Source of the DNA: Bacillus sp. BGMRC 2118
GTDB taxonomy: Bacteria; Bacillota; Bacilli; Bacillales; SA4
Direction: 5' to 3'
Assembly (NCBI GenBank): GCA_008364785.1
Contig: VTTJ01000005.1
Span: 328,772 to 392,771, forward strand
Length of the DNA: 64,000 nt
The translations under genes were made by a program, and so were the position numbers. Positions 17,854 to 27,324 of the stretch are shown here, in pieces. Every line of letters begins with the position of its first letter. Position 1 is the stretch's first letter. A model generated the notes under the pieces. It was given only the letters and a program-made list of their open reading frames with translations. It did not search any database and had not been told where the DNA came from.

Positions 17854-18309
17854 ATGGGACATATACCGAACGAACCAGCTATTAGTCAACTTACCCAAGC
17901 AATTTTCTCTGTTAATCGTCATGCGAAAACAGCACCCGATCCAAAGTATTTATATTTACTTAAGCGTAAGGCTCTAGAGAGACTTGTTTCAGAAGGAAAA
18001 GCTAAAAAGATTGGTTTACATTTTTCCCGTAATCCAAAAAATAGTAAACAACAATCTGATGTACTTGTACTAGCAGGCGATTATTATTTTCACATGCCAT
18101 CTTCAAAAGAAGACTTCGCGCAACTTCCACATTTAGGTTCCTTAAATCAAACATACCGAAATCCTAAATCAAACATGTCATTATCTCAGGCAAAAGAAAT
18201 TTTACAAAACTATGTTGGAATTTCACCTTCACGGGCTACTCTACAAAAGAAATCTTCTTATCGAAAATATCAAAAGCCAGTTTTCAAGCGTTTGGGAGAT
18301 AGCTACTAA
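17854..18309 (+). CDS. ykyB: YkyB-family protein
   Basis: 151 residues, basic, matching the YkyB family (VNRHAKTAPDPKYLYLLKRK, then IGLHFSRNPKNSKQQSDVLV). Function unknown. AAAGGAGAT precedes the ATG and a terminator follows the stop. In B. subtilis ykyB is directly next to cheV; here the two are separated by an 11-kb exopolysaccharide-like cluster. Confidence 0.9.
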   Translation: MGHIPNEPAISQLTQAIFSVNRHAKTAPDPKYLYLLKRKALERLVSEGKAKKIGLHFSRNPKNSKQQSDVLVLAGDYYFHMPSSKEDFAQLPHLGSLNQTYRNPKSNMSLSQAKEILQNYVGISPSRATLQKKSSYRKYQKPVFKRLGDSY

Positions 18310-18343
18310 ATCATAATCATCTTTTATTTGTGGACAAGAATGG

Positions 18344-18377
18344 AAAAAGAGTAGAACTACTGAGTTCTACTCTTTTT
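18344..18377. terminator. Bidirectional terminator between ykyB and the hybrid kinase
   Basis: AAAAAGAGTAGAACT / AGTTCTACTCTTTTT perfect inverted repeat. It overlaps the stop codon of the minus-strand kinase gene. Confidence 0.85.
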
Positions 18378-21279
18378 CCACTTCAGGTATCATAATTTGA
18401 CCCTTCCGATCTTGCTTAAGTAATGTATGAAGAATAGTTTTTGTTAATTTGCTAGGTTGATAAGGTTTAACCAGGAAATCTCTAGCTCCTATTTTTATAC
18501 CTCTTTCTTTTTCTTCTAAAGCAGAAGAAATAAAAATAGGTATATCTTTTAGTGAAGTTTGTGATTTCATATAGTCAATCAGTTCCCAACCGTTTAGTCC
18601 TTTATCTTGTAACAAGATATCGACTACTACTGAGTCTGGAACCTTCTCCTTAAATAATTGTATTGCATCTTCTGCAGAAGCAACTCTCTTCACGATAAAA
18701 CCAGACTCTTTTAGTTCGGTTTCTAATAATGAGCCTAAACTATCATCATCCTCAACTATAACTACATATATATCATTCATATTTTGCACCGTTGAATGTT
18801 GGTGGTTATTTTCCAGGAATTCAGGCTTATTTACAAGTAATGGAAGCGGAAAGTGAAGTGTGAATGTACTTCCTTTTTTTAATTCAGATGCAACAGAAAT
18901 ATCACCATCATGTGCCTTCATAATTTCTCTTACAATTGCAAGACCTAAACCGGTACCACCAATTCTTCTCCGGTCAGAATTATCGACACGGAAAAACTTT
19001 GTAAATAACATCGGTAATGCTTCTTCTGGAATACCCAGTCCATTATCCTTAACGGAAACATGCAGGAGATTATTTTGCTCATAGATATCAATTTCGATTT
19101 TCCCACCATCCGGAGAGTATTTGATTGCATTACTAATTAGATTCGTAAATACTTGGGACAGTTTATCTGGATCGCCAAAAATCGATGTATGATCTGTATG
19201 AACATTTACAGACATCGGATGCGTACTAGCATGTATTTGCATGGTCTCGATATTATTTTTGATAACAGGTAAAATATCCAAATGTTCTTTTTCGTAGGAC
19301 TGTTTACCTGCTTCCATTCTCTGAACATCAAGAAAATCATTAATTAATGCCGTTAGCCTTTTCGCTTCTTGGTAGATTGTTTGCAAGTATTTTGCTTGCC
19401 TTTCAGGTTTTAATTCTTTATGAATTAACAGCTCTGTAAATCCTAGCACACTAGCAAGCGGTGTTCTCAGTTCATGACTTACCGTACTGACAAATTCAGA
19501 TTTCATTTGGTCCACTTCGTATTCTCTAGTCATATCTCGGTGAACAAATAATGTTCCGAATTTTTCATTTCCTCTTTCTAATGTTTCACAATATACTTGA
19601 ATCACTTTCTGCTCTGGCTTTTGAACATGATAAATAAATGAGGTATTTTGGGAATTGCCTGATAATACGCTTTCATAAAATGCCTTTAAAGAAGTAGGGT
19701 CTTCAACTATGTTCAGCAAGTTCTGTAACCATTTTTGTAATTCATGACCCACTAAATCCTTAGGATCATCACAAGACAGTAAATCACATAGATTTGTATT
19801 TACTTGCAAGAGTGTACCAGAGACATCTACTAATTGAATTCCTTCATGTATCGTATTTAGTATATTTTGTGTTAATAATCGATCATGCTCAGATTCTTCA
19901 TATAGTTCGATTCTTCCTAACGATATGGAAATTTGTTTTGCCAGTGCCTCAGACTCTTTTATATCATGTTCAGCAAATGAAGTTCCGAGCTTCGTAAATA
20001 TCATAATTGCTTGTACATCTTCTTTCGCATTAAGAATTGGAACATACAAATCCGAACTATATAATAAAACTTCATGATAATCCTTTTCAAGATTCGTTGT
20101 CTCTCTATTAACGAAATATGGTTTTTTCGTATCCATTACTCTCCTAGCCGGACCTTCAGCAATCGTATGAAGTATTTGCTTCCCTCTATTCTCTGAAATG
20201 CCAAATACAGCAAAGTCCTGCGTAGCAAGAAATCCGATAAAACCGTTATCAGCATTCAGAATATTACTCATGTTTTTGACGATGCTACCAAGCACATCTT
20301 CTTTAAGGAGCGAGCTAGATAAATTATTGATAAACTCATTACGATTGACAAGCTCAACTTCATTTATTCGTAATATATCCAGAGCTTGCTCTAATTCGAT
20401 ATGTTGTACTTGTAGCTCGTCCTGCTGTGCTTGAAGTTCTTCATTTTGGGCAACAAGTTGCTGTTCATTATCTTGAATACTAAGAATCATCTTTCCGAAA
20501 GCACGTGATAAAACCCCAAGTTCATCTTTACGGCTGCTATTAAAATCATAGCTCACTTCTTTTCCTTGAGATAACAAGTCTGCAGTTTTTGCAAAGTCAT
20601 TTAACGGACCACCAATCTTTGCAATCATCATCCTTGTTACCCATACTACAACTATAAGCATGACTAATAAAAAAATTAGGAAGTATATTCGGCTTTGTTG
20701 TATTTTCTTAGACAATTCAACAAAATTATCCTCTACATTTTGATCCATTTGAGATCGGTAGTCTTTTAATGTTGTCTGAATTGCTTCAATTCTAGTTGTT
20801 AAAGTTGTTTCTGCGTCTTCTGCAACTTCTGATTTTTTACCCTTACTCATATTTTCCATAATATGTGGTGCAATTACATTCACATACTCGTCATGAAAAA
20901 CTGAAACTTCTCGATAGAAATTTTCATCTTCTCTGTCGCTACTTAGCTGTTCGAGTCTTCTGAGACTCTCACTTAGCTCTAGTAGTTCTTTTAACCGGTT
21001 AGATGCTCTAACTTGATACATATCTGTTTCATAGGCAATATATCCTCTCATGTCAAAGAAGGCTTTATTAAAAGCATCATCAAGATCTTGAGCAATCTTC
21101 TCTTTCTCTTCATTAATCTCGTTTTGTTCTGAATAGTGCTCTGTAACTCGCTCCTGATAGATAGACATGATTGAAAAGCCTATGATAAAAAGTAGCATGA
21201 TAAAACTAATTGATAGGAAAAATTGCTTTGATAAACTTTCTGCGAAATAACCCTTAAGCTTCACCAACAATCTCCTCAA
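18367..21279 (-). CDS. Membrane hybrid histidine kinase (HAMP-GAF-PAS-HisKA-HATPase-REC)
   Basis: 970 residues. TM1 (about 20-40), an extracytoplasmic helical sensor (41-195), TM2 (198-217), HAMP (218-270), a Gln/Glu-rich coiled coil (270-310), GAF (320-460), PAS (465-585), HisKA with the phospho-acceptor in STVSHELRTPL (His602), HATPase (N-box NLISNAIKYS, G boxes DNGLGIP and GTGLGLAIV), and a C-terminal receiver with phospho-Asp in VVVDILL (Asp887). It is the last gene of the cheV-to-kinase operon and overlaps the upstream CheY-like gene by 26 bp, so the two are translationally coupled. The receiver on the kinase suggests a phosphorelay, perhaps through the HPt domain of the diguanylate cyclase in the same operon. 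Confidence 0.93.
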   Translation of the reverse strand: MRRLLVKLKGYFAESLSKQFFLSISFIMLLFIIGFSIMSIYQERVTEHYSEQNEINEEKEKIAQDLDDAFNKAFFDMRGYIAYETDMYQVRASNRLKELLELSESLRRLEQLSSDREDENFYREVSVFHDEYVNVIAPHIMENMSKGKKSEVAEDAETTLTTRIEAIQTTLKDYRSQMDQNVEDNFVELSKKIQQSRIYFLIFLLVMLIVVVWVTRMMIAKIGGPLNDFAKTADLLSQGKEVSYDFNSSRKDELGVLSRAFGKMILSIQDNEQQLVAQNEELQAQQDELQVQHIELEQALDILRINEVELVNRNEFINNLSSSLLKEDVLGSIVKNMSNILNADNGFIGFLATQDFAVFGISENRGKQILHTIAEGPARRVMDTKKPYFVNRETTNLEKDYHEVLLYSSDLYVPILNAKEDVQAIMIFTKLGTSFAEHDIKESEALAKQISISLGRIELYEESEHDRLLTQNILNTIHEGIQLVDVSGTLLQVNTNLCDLLSCDDPKDLVGHELQKWLQNLLNIVEDPTSLKAFYESVLSGNSQNTSFIYHVQKPEQKVIQVYCETLERGNEKFGTLFVHRDMTREYEVDQMKSEFVSTVSHELRTPLASVLGFTELLIHKELKPERQAKYLQTIYQEAKRLTALINDFLDVQRMEAGKQSYEKEHLDILPVIKNNIETMQIHASTHPMSVNVHTDHTSIFGDPDKLSQVFTNLISNAIKYSPDGGKIEIDIYEQNNLLHVSVKDNGLGIPEEALPMLFTKFFRVDNSDRRRIGGTGLGLAIVREIMKAHDGDISVASELKKGSTFTLHFPLPLLVNKPEFLENNHQHSTVQNMNDIYVVIVEDDDSLGSLLETELKESGFIVKRVASAEDAIQLFKEKVPDSVVVDILLQDKGLNGWELIDYMKSQTSLKDIPIFISSALEEKERGIKIGARDFLVKPYQPSKLTKTILHTLLKQDRKGQIMIPEVEKE

Positions 21280-21625
21280 TTCTCTTCACTAATTCCATAG
21301 GGCTGAACGGTTTTGTCATAAAATAATTTGCCCCTGCATCGAGTACCTTTTGCTGGTCAGTTTGTTGACTTTTGGCAGACAACATCATAATTTTCTGTTC
21401 AGCCTTTTCGGGAAGTGACCGAACTTTCTCGATCACTTCTAGCCCCGTAAATAGTGGCATCATATAATCTAAAACAATCAAATCGTAATCTTGATTCATG
21501 ATAAAGTCTAATGCCTCTTGACCATCACATGCCTCATCGATTTTGTAACCCTCGTCTTCTAACGTATCAGTTATCAGCATCCTAAGAATTTCTTCATCTT
21601 CTGCAACTAATATTTTCTTAGTCAA
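21254..21625 (-). CDS. Single-domain response regulator (CheY-like)
   Basis: 123 residues consisting of one receiver domain: acidic pair VAEDEE, phospho-Asp in LIVLDYMMP (about residue 53), Thr/Ser near MLSAKS and Lys in MTKPFSP. There is no output domain, so it must act through protein contact or as a phosphate shuttle. The 3' end overlaps the hybrid kinase start. Its start follows the glycoside-hydrolase-like gene by 14 bp with a GGGGGCC ribosome site. Confidence 0.92.
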   Translation of the reverse strand: MTKKILVAEDEEILRMLITDTLEDEGYKIDEACDGQEALDFIMNQDYDLIVLDYMMPLFTGLEVIEKVRSLPEKAEQKIMMLSAKSQQTDQQKVLDAGANYFMTKPFSPMELVKRIEEIVGEA

Positions 21626-21639
21626 TGTCCATGGCCCCC

Positions 21640-24600
21640 TTACTTAACTTTGCTAAAACTTTCTTTAAGCAAATAATATGATTGTTTCAATCTTTCTTTA
21701 TATGTTGGTGTATCCCATCGTTCCCATTTGTATAAGTGGTATGCTTCTTCATTTTGTAACTCACTTACTCTAGGTATACTTTGGAGCACTTGATGGTTCT
21801 TATCAGTTTGTACGACCCCAACCTTAATTCCTTCTGTGATGAATGATGATTTTATTCCGTTACTACTAGAATACATATCCCCCATAATCTCATGTTGACT
21901 AGGATCCTTGAAGTTAAGCAGCATCCATGGCAGGCGTAATTCGAGTGTCTTTTGATCATCACTTATCGCATAATCTGTTAAGGAATTATAATATTCAGAT
22001 GCTGGATTCCCATTCCCCATTTGTAATTGACCCGTTTCCACATAATCAAACGGACTCGTTATCTTCTTTCCTTCTTCATTTGTATACGTTAATTCTTTAT
22101 TCAAAGCTAATCGGATAGGGTGGTAAACATCTTGTTCTGCAGGAATCATCTTTAATACGTCATGATAGTGATAATAATACGTATCGTACCTACCATCAAC
22201 TACAACACTTGAGGTCTTCTGATCGGTTAGTTGTACGACAAAATCTATACCCTTTGCTTGTATATCTTGTACATTAGGAATAACAGATTGTCCATGGTTT
22301 GGTAATGTGTTTAGAAGCAAATAGGTGTTTGTCTTATTCAAATCTAAACCATGCTTACTATCCATACGAATATACATATACCTCTCATCATGCTGCATCC
22401 AAACTTTTGTTCCATCTACTTCATACAGTTTATTCGCTTCATCTGTCCAATCATCAATCTTACCATCTACTTTAATCTTGAAGCCGTTTTTTCCTGGATC
22501 AAAGCTCAATAATCCGAAATTTTGTTCACTTGTCTGGATATTAGACCAAAATGGACGGCGGTCTGGATCGTCATAATCCATTGTATTCCATGTTCGTTTA
22601 AACCACTCATCCTGCCATACAAAAACAAGTCCCCCGGCCATCTTTTCCTCTACGATATCTTCAAAAAGTCTGACGATTATTTCTCCTTGTTCTGCTTCTG
22701 AATGATGCCCCTGATCTAGTCCTTGTATATTCCGGTGTGTAATCCCTCTTGAGCCAGGGACTCCAAATTCGGCAACGACAACAGGCATATTATGAACAGT
22801 TTTCATTTCATTCAAGTAACCTGAATAGTTATTTGACTCTCCTCTGTGGTCAATATATTCTACATATTTCTTCTCCAAGTTTAAGAATTCGGGGTAATAT
22901 GGATAAATGTGATAGGATGCGAACATGCCTGCTTTATGTTCATCTGTCGTATATATTACATTTGGGTTAATCGAAACTAAATCTTCCTTCTCAGAAGGTT
23001 CAGTAGGGTGCTCAAGTAGATCAGTTGTTACCCAATTTGTAAAGCTCATAGGATGCTGCCAATTATATGTGTTCGTCTCATACTCTATGGTGAAGTCCAT
23101 CATTTGCGCAATCCAAACCTCGAAAGGATTTGCATCTTTTGAGTAAACATATTTCCCAGCATAATCTTGTATACCTACATGTTTATCATTTGTAGCCTTA
23201 ACCACTTCAGGGTCCCACTCGACTCCAAGCATATATCCTAAAATGTAGGGTGATACATCATAGAGATAGTTTCCACTAGCATGTCCTACTTTTTCAGGAA
23301 GAGTTGCGTTGCCATGTAATAAGTCCACTACTCGAGTAATTTCATCCTGAAATTCCTTTACATTTTTAGCTGAATAAGCATCCATTGTTTCGTAAAATAC
23401 TTCTTCGTTTAACCATACCCCATGAAATAAATAGATCGGTTGATCAGCAGTTTGGTTATATTCATACAAGGCTTCATAAAATCCTGGTGGGTGAATGGTA
23501 TACACTCTTATTGAATTAGCATTCATTTCACCAATTTGCTTAAACCATCTCATATACTCCTGCTTTGTAATGGAAGTTTCCCCAGGAAATGAACCAGGCT
23601 TTGCAATACCAAGGTTGACTCCCTTTATTAAGATATCTTCCCATTGCCCGTCCTTCAATATTTGTATATAATCTCTACCCGTTTTGCCGTTGTATTTCAC
23701 ACCGTCTTCTTCCATTATTTCAACAGTATTATTGCTCTTTAAGCGATTTTCTGGAATCAACTTCTTAATGATACCATCCATCATTGGCACATAAACCTTC
23801 CAATAAAACGCAGCTGTACTACCTTCACTTTCCCGAGTAAACCACTCACGCCATTTCTTAAGTCCAACGGTTTGGTATAAAGATGGTACTTCATTTTGGT
23901 CTGCAAAATCACCAGCAAAATAATAAGTCTCATAATTATATGCTTGATGATGAATGATAGCAGGAAACGTGTTTGGAATATCATTGTCTGCTAGCACTTT
24001 TTTCCCTTCACCATTTATAGGTAATGTATAGGTTGCTAGGACCTCATCTTCATTTTCAGCTTGAACAATATCAAACCAATATTGATAGAGCTGCTTGTCT
24101 GCTCCTTTTAACACGTCTTTACCCTTATCAGTCAGTTCATATAAGACACCTTCGTTATTTAAACCATCAGCGTTAATGACAATAATCTTGTCATTTTCAT
24201 CTGCCAGAACTAAACCTATACCTTTAAATTCCCACTTCAAGCCTGTCTGTTTTTCATAGTTTGTGCGAACCCATACAGGTACTTCATTACTTTCTAAAGC
24301 AGAAAAATAGCGGCCAATCCACCCACTCCATTTAAGATTCAATAATTCATAGAATGAGCTTCTAACACTCGTCTCCGTTGGATTTGCAAATGTGTTAAAT
24401 TCAACGATTAGAGGAGTTCCTGATTGAACAACAGCTTCCTTGATAGAAGTGACCTCATCAAGAGTCATCCCTCCGTATAAGCTTTCCGATCTGGCGCCTT
24501 GTACGTTCTCTCCAAAAAACTCATCTTCATATACTCCATACCCATCTGCAACATAAATAAGATCATATGATGTAATCGTTTCTGGAAGTGGTTTGATGGA

Positions 24601-24870
24601 ATACTTTTTATCAGCTTTAGGATGAAATCCTACATAGTCTGTTGAATAGTCATAGACCGTTCCATCCCTTTTCGTATATTTATTTTGATTTAATAGCCAA
24701 GTTAAGCCTTTATGTTCACGATATGTAGTATCTGGTACTGTTTTATCAACAATCAGTACATTAAACTTCGTTTCATCTAGGACTTGCCATAACCAAAAAG
24801 GAGATGAGACGAGGGCAATGATTAAGAACATTGCCCCAAAATATAAATATAACTTCCATTTATGTTTCAT
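21640..24870 (-). CDS. Membrane-anchored glycoside-hydrolase-like protein
   Basis: 1076 residues from ATG 24870 (AAAAGG eight bases upstream; GTG 24879 is an alternative overlapping the GT2 gene by 20 bp). One N-terminal TM (about 8-30) anchors a large extracytoplasmic part. Residues about 35-400 form an unrecognised alpha/beta domain. Residues about 410-780 look like a GH2/GH5-type TIM barrel, with ILGYMLGVEW giving a candidate acid/base Glu near 551 and VVVAEFGVPG a candidate nucleophile Glu near 701. A C-terminal beta-rich domain (about 825-1070; VDGKIDDWTDEANKLYEVDG) resembles CBM9/DOMON-type sugar binding. Its position directly after a processive synthase suggests that it trims, binds or helps export the nascent polysaccharide. 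Family assignment is by motif only. Confidence 0.75.
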   Translation of the reverse strand: MKHKWKLYLYFGAMFLIIALVSSPFWLWQVLDETKFNVLIVDKTVPDTTYREHKGLTWLLNQNKYTKRDGTVYDYSTDYVGFHPKADKKYSIKPLPETITSYDLIYVADGYGVYEDEFFGENVQGARSESLYGGMTLDEVTSIKEAVVQSGTPLIVEFNTFANPTETSVRSSFYELLNLKWSGWIGRYFSALESNEVPVWVRTNYEKQTGLKWEFKGIGLVLADENDKIIVINADGLNNEGVLYELTDKGKDVLKGADKQLYQYWFDIVQAENEDEVLATYTLPINGEGKKVLADNDIPNTFPAIIHHQAYNYETYYFAGDFADQNEVPSLYQTVGLKKWREWFTRESEGSTAAFYWKVYVPMMDGIIKKLIPENRLKSNNTVEIMEEDGVKYNGKTGRDYIQILKDGQWEDILIKGVNLGIAKPGSFPGETSITKQEYMRWFKQIGEMNANSIRVYTIHPPGFYEALYEYNQTADQPIYLFHGVWLNEEVFYETMDAYSAKNVKEFQDEITRVVDLLHGNATLPEKVGHASGNYLYDVSPYILGYMLGVEWDPEVVKATNDKHVGIQDYAGKYVYSKDANPFEVWIAQMMDFTIEYETNTYNWQHPMSFTNWVTTDLLEHPTEPSEKEDLVSINPNVIYTTDEHKAGMFASYHIYPYYPEFLNLEKKYVEYIDHRGESNNYSGYLNEMKTVHNMPVVVAEFGVPGSRGITHRNIQGLDQGHHSEAEQGEIIVRLFEDIVEEKMAGGLVFVWQDEWFKRTWNTMDYDDPDRRPFWSNIQTSEQNFGLLSFDPGKNGFKIKVDGKIDDWTDEANKLYEVDGTKVWMQHDERYMYIRMDSKHGLDLNKTNTYLLLNTLPNHGQSVIPNVQDIQAKGIDFVVQLTDQKTSSVVVDGRYDTYYYHYHDVLKMIPAEQDVYHPIRLALNKELTYTNEEGKKITSPFDYVETGQLQMGNGNPASEYYNSLTDYAISDDQKTLELRLPWMLLNFKDPSQHEIMGDMYSSSNGIKSSFITEGIKVGVVQTDKNHQVLQSIPRVSELQNEEAYHLYKWERWDTPTYKERLKQSYYLLKESFSKVK

Positions 24871-26284
24871 TTGATACACCTTTTCTAATCATTTCGCCCC
24901 ATCCTCTTTTACGAATTACGATATGCCATATTCCCTCACATCTCCATAACACTGTTAGTGGGCGATACCAAAGAGTCTCTGTTAGGGAGAAGAATACGAG
25001 TCTGACGATGTCCATTACTTTTGGAAATTTTCTCAAACTCCATTCTTCTAATAACACTGCCATCATGGAGAATACAGATCCATATAAAATTGACATTAAG
25101 AATAGAAGAATTGCAAATTCAAAATAGATTCCCCCAATAAAAATGGAAACAACCATGATGATAAATCCTATTAATTCAATCACAGGTCCTAAAAACTCAA
25201 TAAAAAGAAAGTACGGCATTGAGATGAAACCGATGCTTCCATACTTCGGATTAAACATAAGTTTCTTATGTGCCCATAAACTCTCAAATAAACCACGATG
25301 CCACCTTGTTCGTTGTCTTCGCAGGAATTTATAACTTTCTGGTGCTTCAGTCCAGCAAACAGGATCTGCTACGTAAACAATCTTCTTTTTTTCTCTTCGC
25401 TCTTTAATTAGGCGATGTAGCCTAACGACAAGCTCCATATCTTCACCGACTGTTTTATGATTGTATCCTCCAGCATCAATGACCCATTTTTTTGAAAATA
25501 CACCAAAGGCACCGGAGACAATTAATAATAAATTATGACGGCTCATACCAATTCTGCCCATTAAAAATGCTCTTAAATATTCAATCACTTGCATGACAAC
25601 TAATGGCTTAGATGATAATCCAATCTTTACAATCTCACCACTTTCAATTTTACAGCCATTCGCAATACGTATACTTCCTCCTGATGCAATTACATCACCG
25701 TCTGAATCAATGATTGGTTTCATTACTTTTAAGAAGGCATCTCTTTCTAAGACAGAATCTCCATCTAATGAGCAGAAATAAGGATAGGAAGACATATTGA
25801 TACCTGCATTTAAAGAATCAGCTTTTCCTCCATTTACTTTATCAATTAAAAATAAATGATTATAAATGGTTGATTGATATACGCCTTTTATCTCTTTTGT
25901 TTCCAATTTCTTTTGTACTACTCTATTCACTTTTACCATACTAAACCGGGTAATCATTTTTTCTAACGTATCATCTTTTGACCCATCATTAATGACGATC
26001 ACTTCAAATTCTGGGTATTCAATACTTAGAAGAGACCGAATACTCCCATAAATTCCAGCAGATTCGTTAAAGGCTGGTACTAGAATCGATATTGGTTTTG
26101 TATAACTAACGTTTAATAGGTCATCATATGGCTCTGAATCATCTAATTGATATTGACTTCGTAAATGAACAAACGATATCAATAACATAGCTGTATAAAA
26201 CAAAATCACAAAAGCCATATAAAAGAAGATAAACCATCCCCCAAACCATATTAAACTTAGCCATATATCACGTAGAATTTCCAT
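24860..26284 (-). CDS. Processive GT2 glycosyltransferase (polysaccharide synthase)
   Basis: 474 residues. An N-terminal TM pair (about 10-38), a cytoplasmic GT-A domain, and three or four C-terminal TMs. The processive beta-glycosyltransferase set is complete: VINDGS (Asp100), SLDGDS (DxD-like, 174-176), GED (280-282) and the QxxRW motif QRTRW (324-328). This is the layout of PgaC, cellulose and hyaluronan synthases. No PilZ domain is attached, so any c-di-GMP control must be through a partner. The start overlaps the HEAT gene by 17 bp and is preceded by GAGGAATAG. Confidence 0.93.
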   Translation of the reverse strand: MEILRDIWLSLIWFGGWFIFFYMAFVILFYTAMLLISFVHLRSQYQLDDSEPYDDLLNVSYTKPISILVPAFNESAGIYGSIRSLLSIEYPEFEVIVINDGSKDDTLEKMITRFSMVKVNRVVQKKLETKEIKGVYQSTIYNHLFLIDKVNGGKADSLNAGINMSSYPYFCSLDGDSVLERDAFLKVMKPIIDSDGDVIASGGSIRIANGCKIESGEIVKIGLSSKPLVVMQVIEYLRAFLMGRIGMSRHNLLLIVSGAFGVFSKKWVIDAGGYNHKTVGEDMELVVRLHRLIKERREKKKIVYVADPVCWTEAPESYKFLRRQRTRWHRGLFESLWAHKKLMFNPKYGSIGFISMPYFLFIEFLGPVIELIGFIIMVVSIFIGGIYFEFAILLFLMSILYGSVFSMMAVLLEEWSLRKFPKVMDIVRLVFFSLTETLWYRPLTVLWRCEGIWHIVIRKRGWGEMIRKGVSNET

Positions 26285-27323
26285 GGTCTATTCCTCTCTC
26301 CAGCCATTCCTTAGCCATATCCTTGGCAAACGCATCATCTGAAGTATCCAATATTTCTTGAAAGATTTCATTGGCATTCGGATAACGTGAAATGGAATAG
26401 CCTGCTTGCTTCCGAACTGCGAATATCGGATCACTCATCTTACTGATTAATAGTGGAATGTATTCGTTTCTTCGGACAGCAGCACAAATTTTAAGAGTCA
26501 TAATTCGCTCTTCAAATAACGAAGAATTACTATGCTTTTCTATCTCCGTGATGGGGATCGGATACAATATGTGTGCTAATGCCTTTAACGTACGAATGCG
26601 AAGTTCATCATCTGGTTGTTTTAACTGCTTTGTCAAGAACTCTCCATATTCCAGTCGATTTTGTATTCCTAGTACATCAATGATCGTATTCTTTATAAAG
26701 TTAGGCAAATCTTGAAACTTAGTCAGAAAATAATTGAATGTTGTTTCGGACATCTCACTGAATAACATACGATAAATAAAATCAGGGTATATTCTTGAGG
26801 ATGAAATAATGTATTCATAAAGCTTTGGATGATCAAATTTAGTTAATAGTTTTATAAGCTGTATTTCCTCTGGTTCACTTATCTTTCGTTTATTCTCAAA
26901 TATTTCCCCTAATTTATCTCTGAATTTTATCATCTGAAATGCTTCAATGTTGTATAACACATTCATTCGAACACTCCATCTGCGGTGGGAAAGTTTTTTA
27001 GTATACTCTTCCCAAAAGTACTTCTCTGCATAAGTAGTCATTCTCTGTTGTAGGTCTCCCCCTTGAGTCACATTTGCGAAATCACTCAAAAGTTCTTCTA
27101 ACGCTGCATACTTTATTGTGTTGTCAGGCATTAACAACTTTGACTTTTGACCTTTGTACAAATATTGAAACAATACTTCTCGATATTTTTCTTTATAATG
27201 TTCTATTTTTCTATGTCTAGAATTTTCTAAAGCCTTTCGTGTTGTTAAGTAAATAAAAAGAATAAATAGCCAAACTAAAAAAAATAGAATAATGAATAAT
27301 AGCCAACTAATTGCTTGATCCAT
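26268..27323 (-). CDS. Membrane-anchored HEAT-repeat protein
   Basis: 351 residues. One N-terminal TM (about 5-27) is followed by a cytoplasmic alpha-solenoid; helical pairs such as DELRIRTLKALAHILY and PIFAVRKQAGYSISRYPNAN are HEAT-like. HEAT scaffolds mediate protein contacts, so it may tether the GT2 synthase to the signalling proteins encoded around it. It starts one base after the diguanylate cyclase stop, within a tight operon. No specific family recognised. Confidence 0.8.
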   Translation of the reverse strand: MDQAISWLLFIILFFLVWLFILFIYLTTRKALENSRHRKIEHYKEKYREVLFQYLYKGQKSKLLMPDNTIKYAALEELLSDFANVTQGGDLQQRMTTYAEKYFWEEYTKKLSHRRWSVRMNVLYNIEAFQMIKFRDKLGEIFENKRKISEPEEIQLIKLLTKFDHPKLYEYIISSSRIYPDFIYRMLFSEMSETTFNYFLTKFQDLPNFIKNTIIDVLGIQNRLEYGEFLTKQLKQPDDELRIRTLKALAHILYPIPITEIEKHSNSSLFEERIMTLKICAAVRRNEYIPLLISKMSDPIFAVRKQAGYSISRYPNANEIFQEILDTSDDAFAKDMAKEWLERGIDHGNST

Positions 27324-27324
27324 T

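Noticed and set aside
26268..26284. Gene overlaps at 21254-21279, 24860-24870 and 26268-26284 as possible frameshifts
   Set aside because: Each downstream gene has its own ribosome site and complete N terminus, so these are normal operon overlaps.
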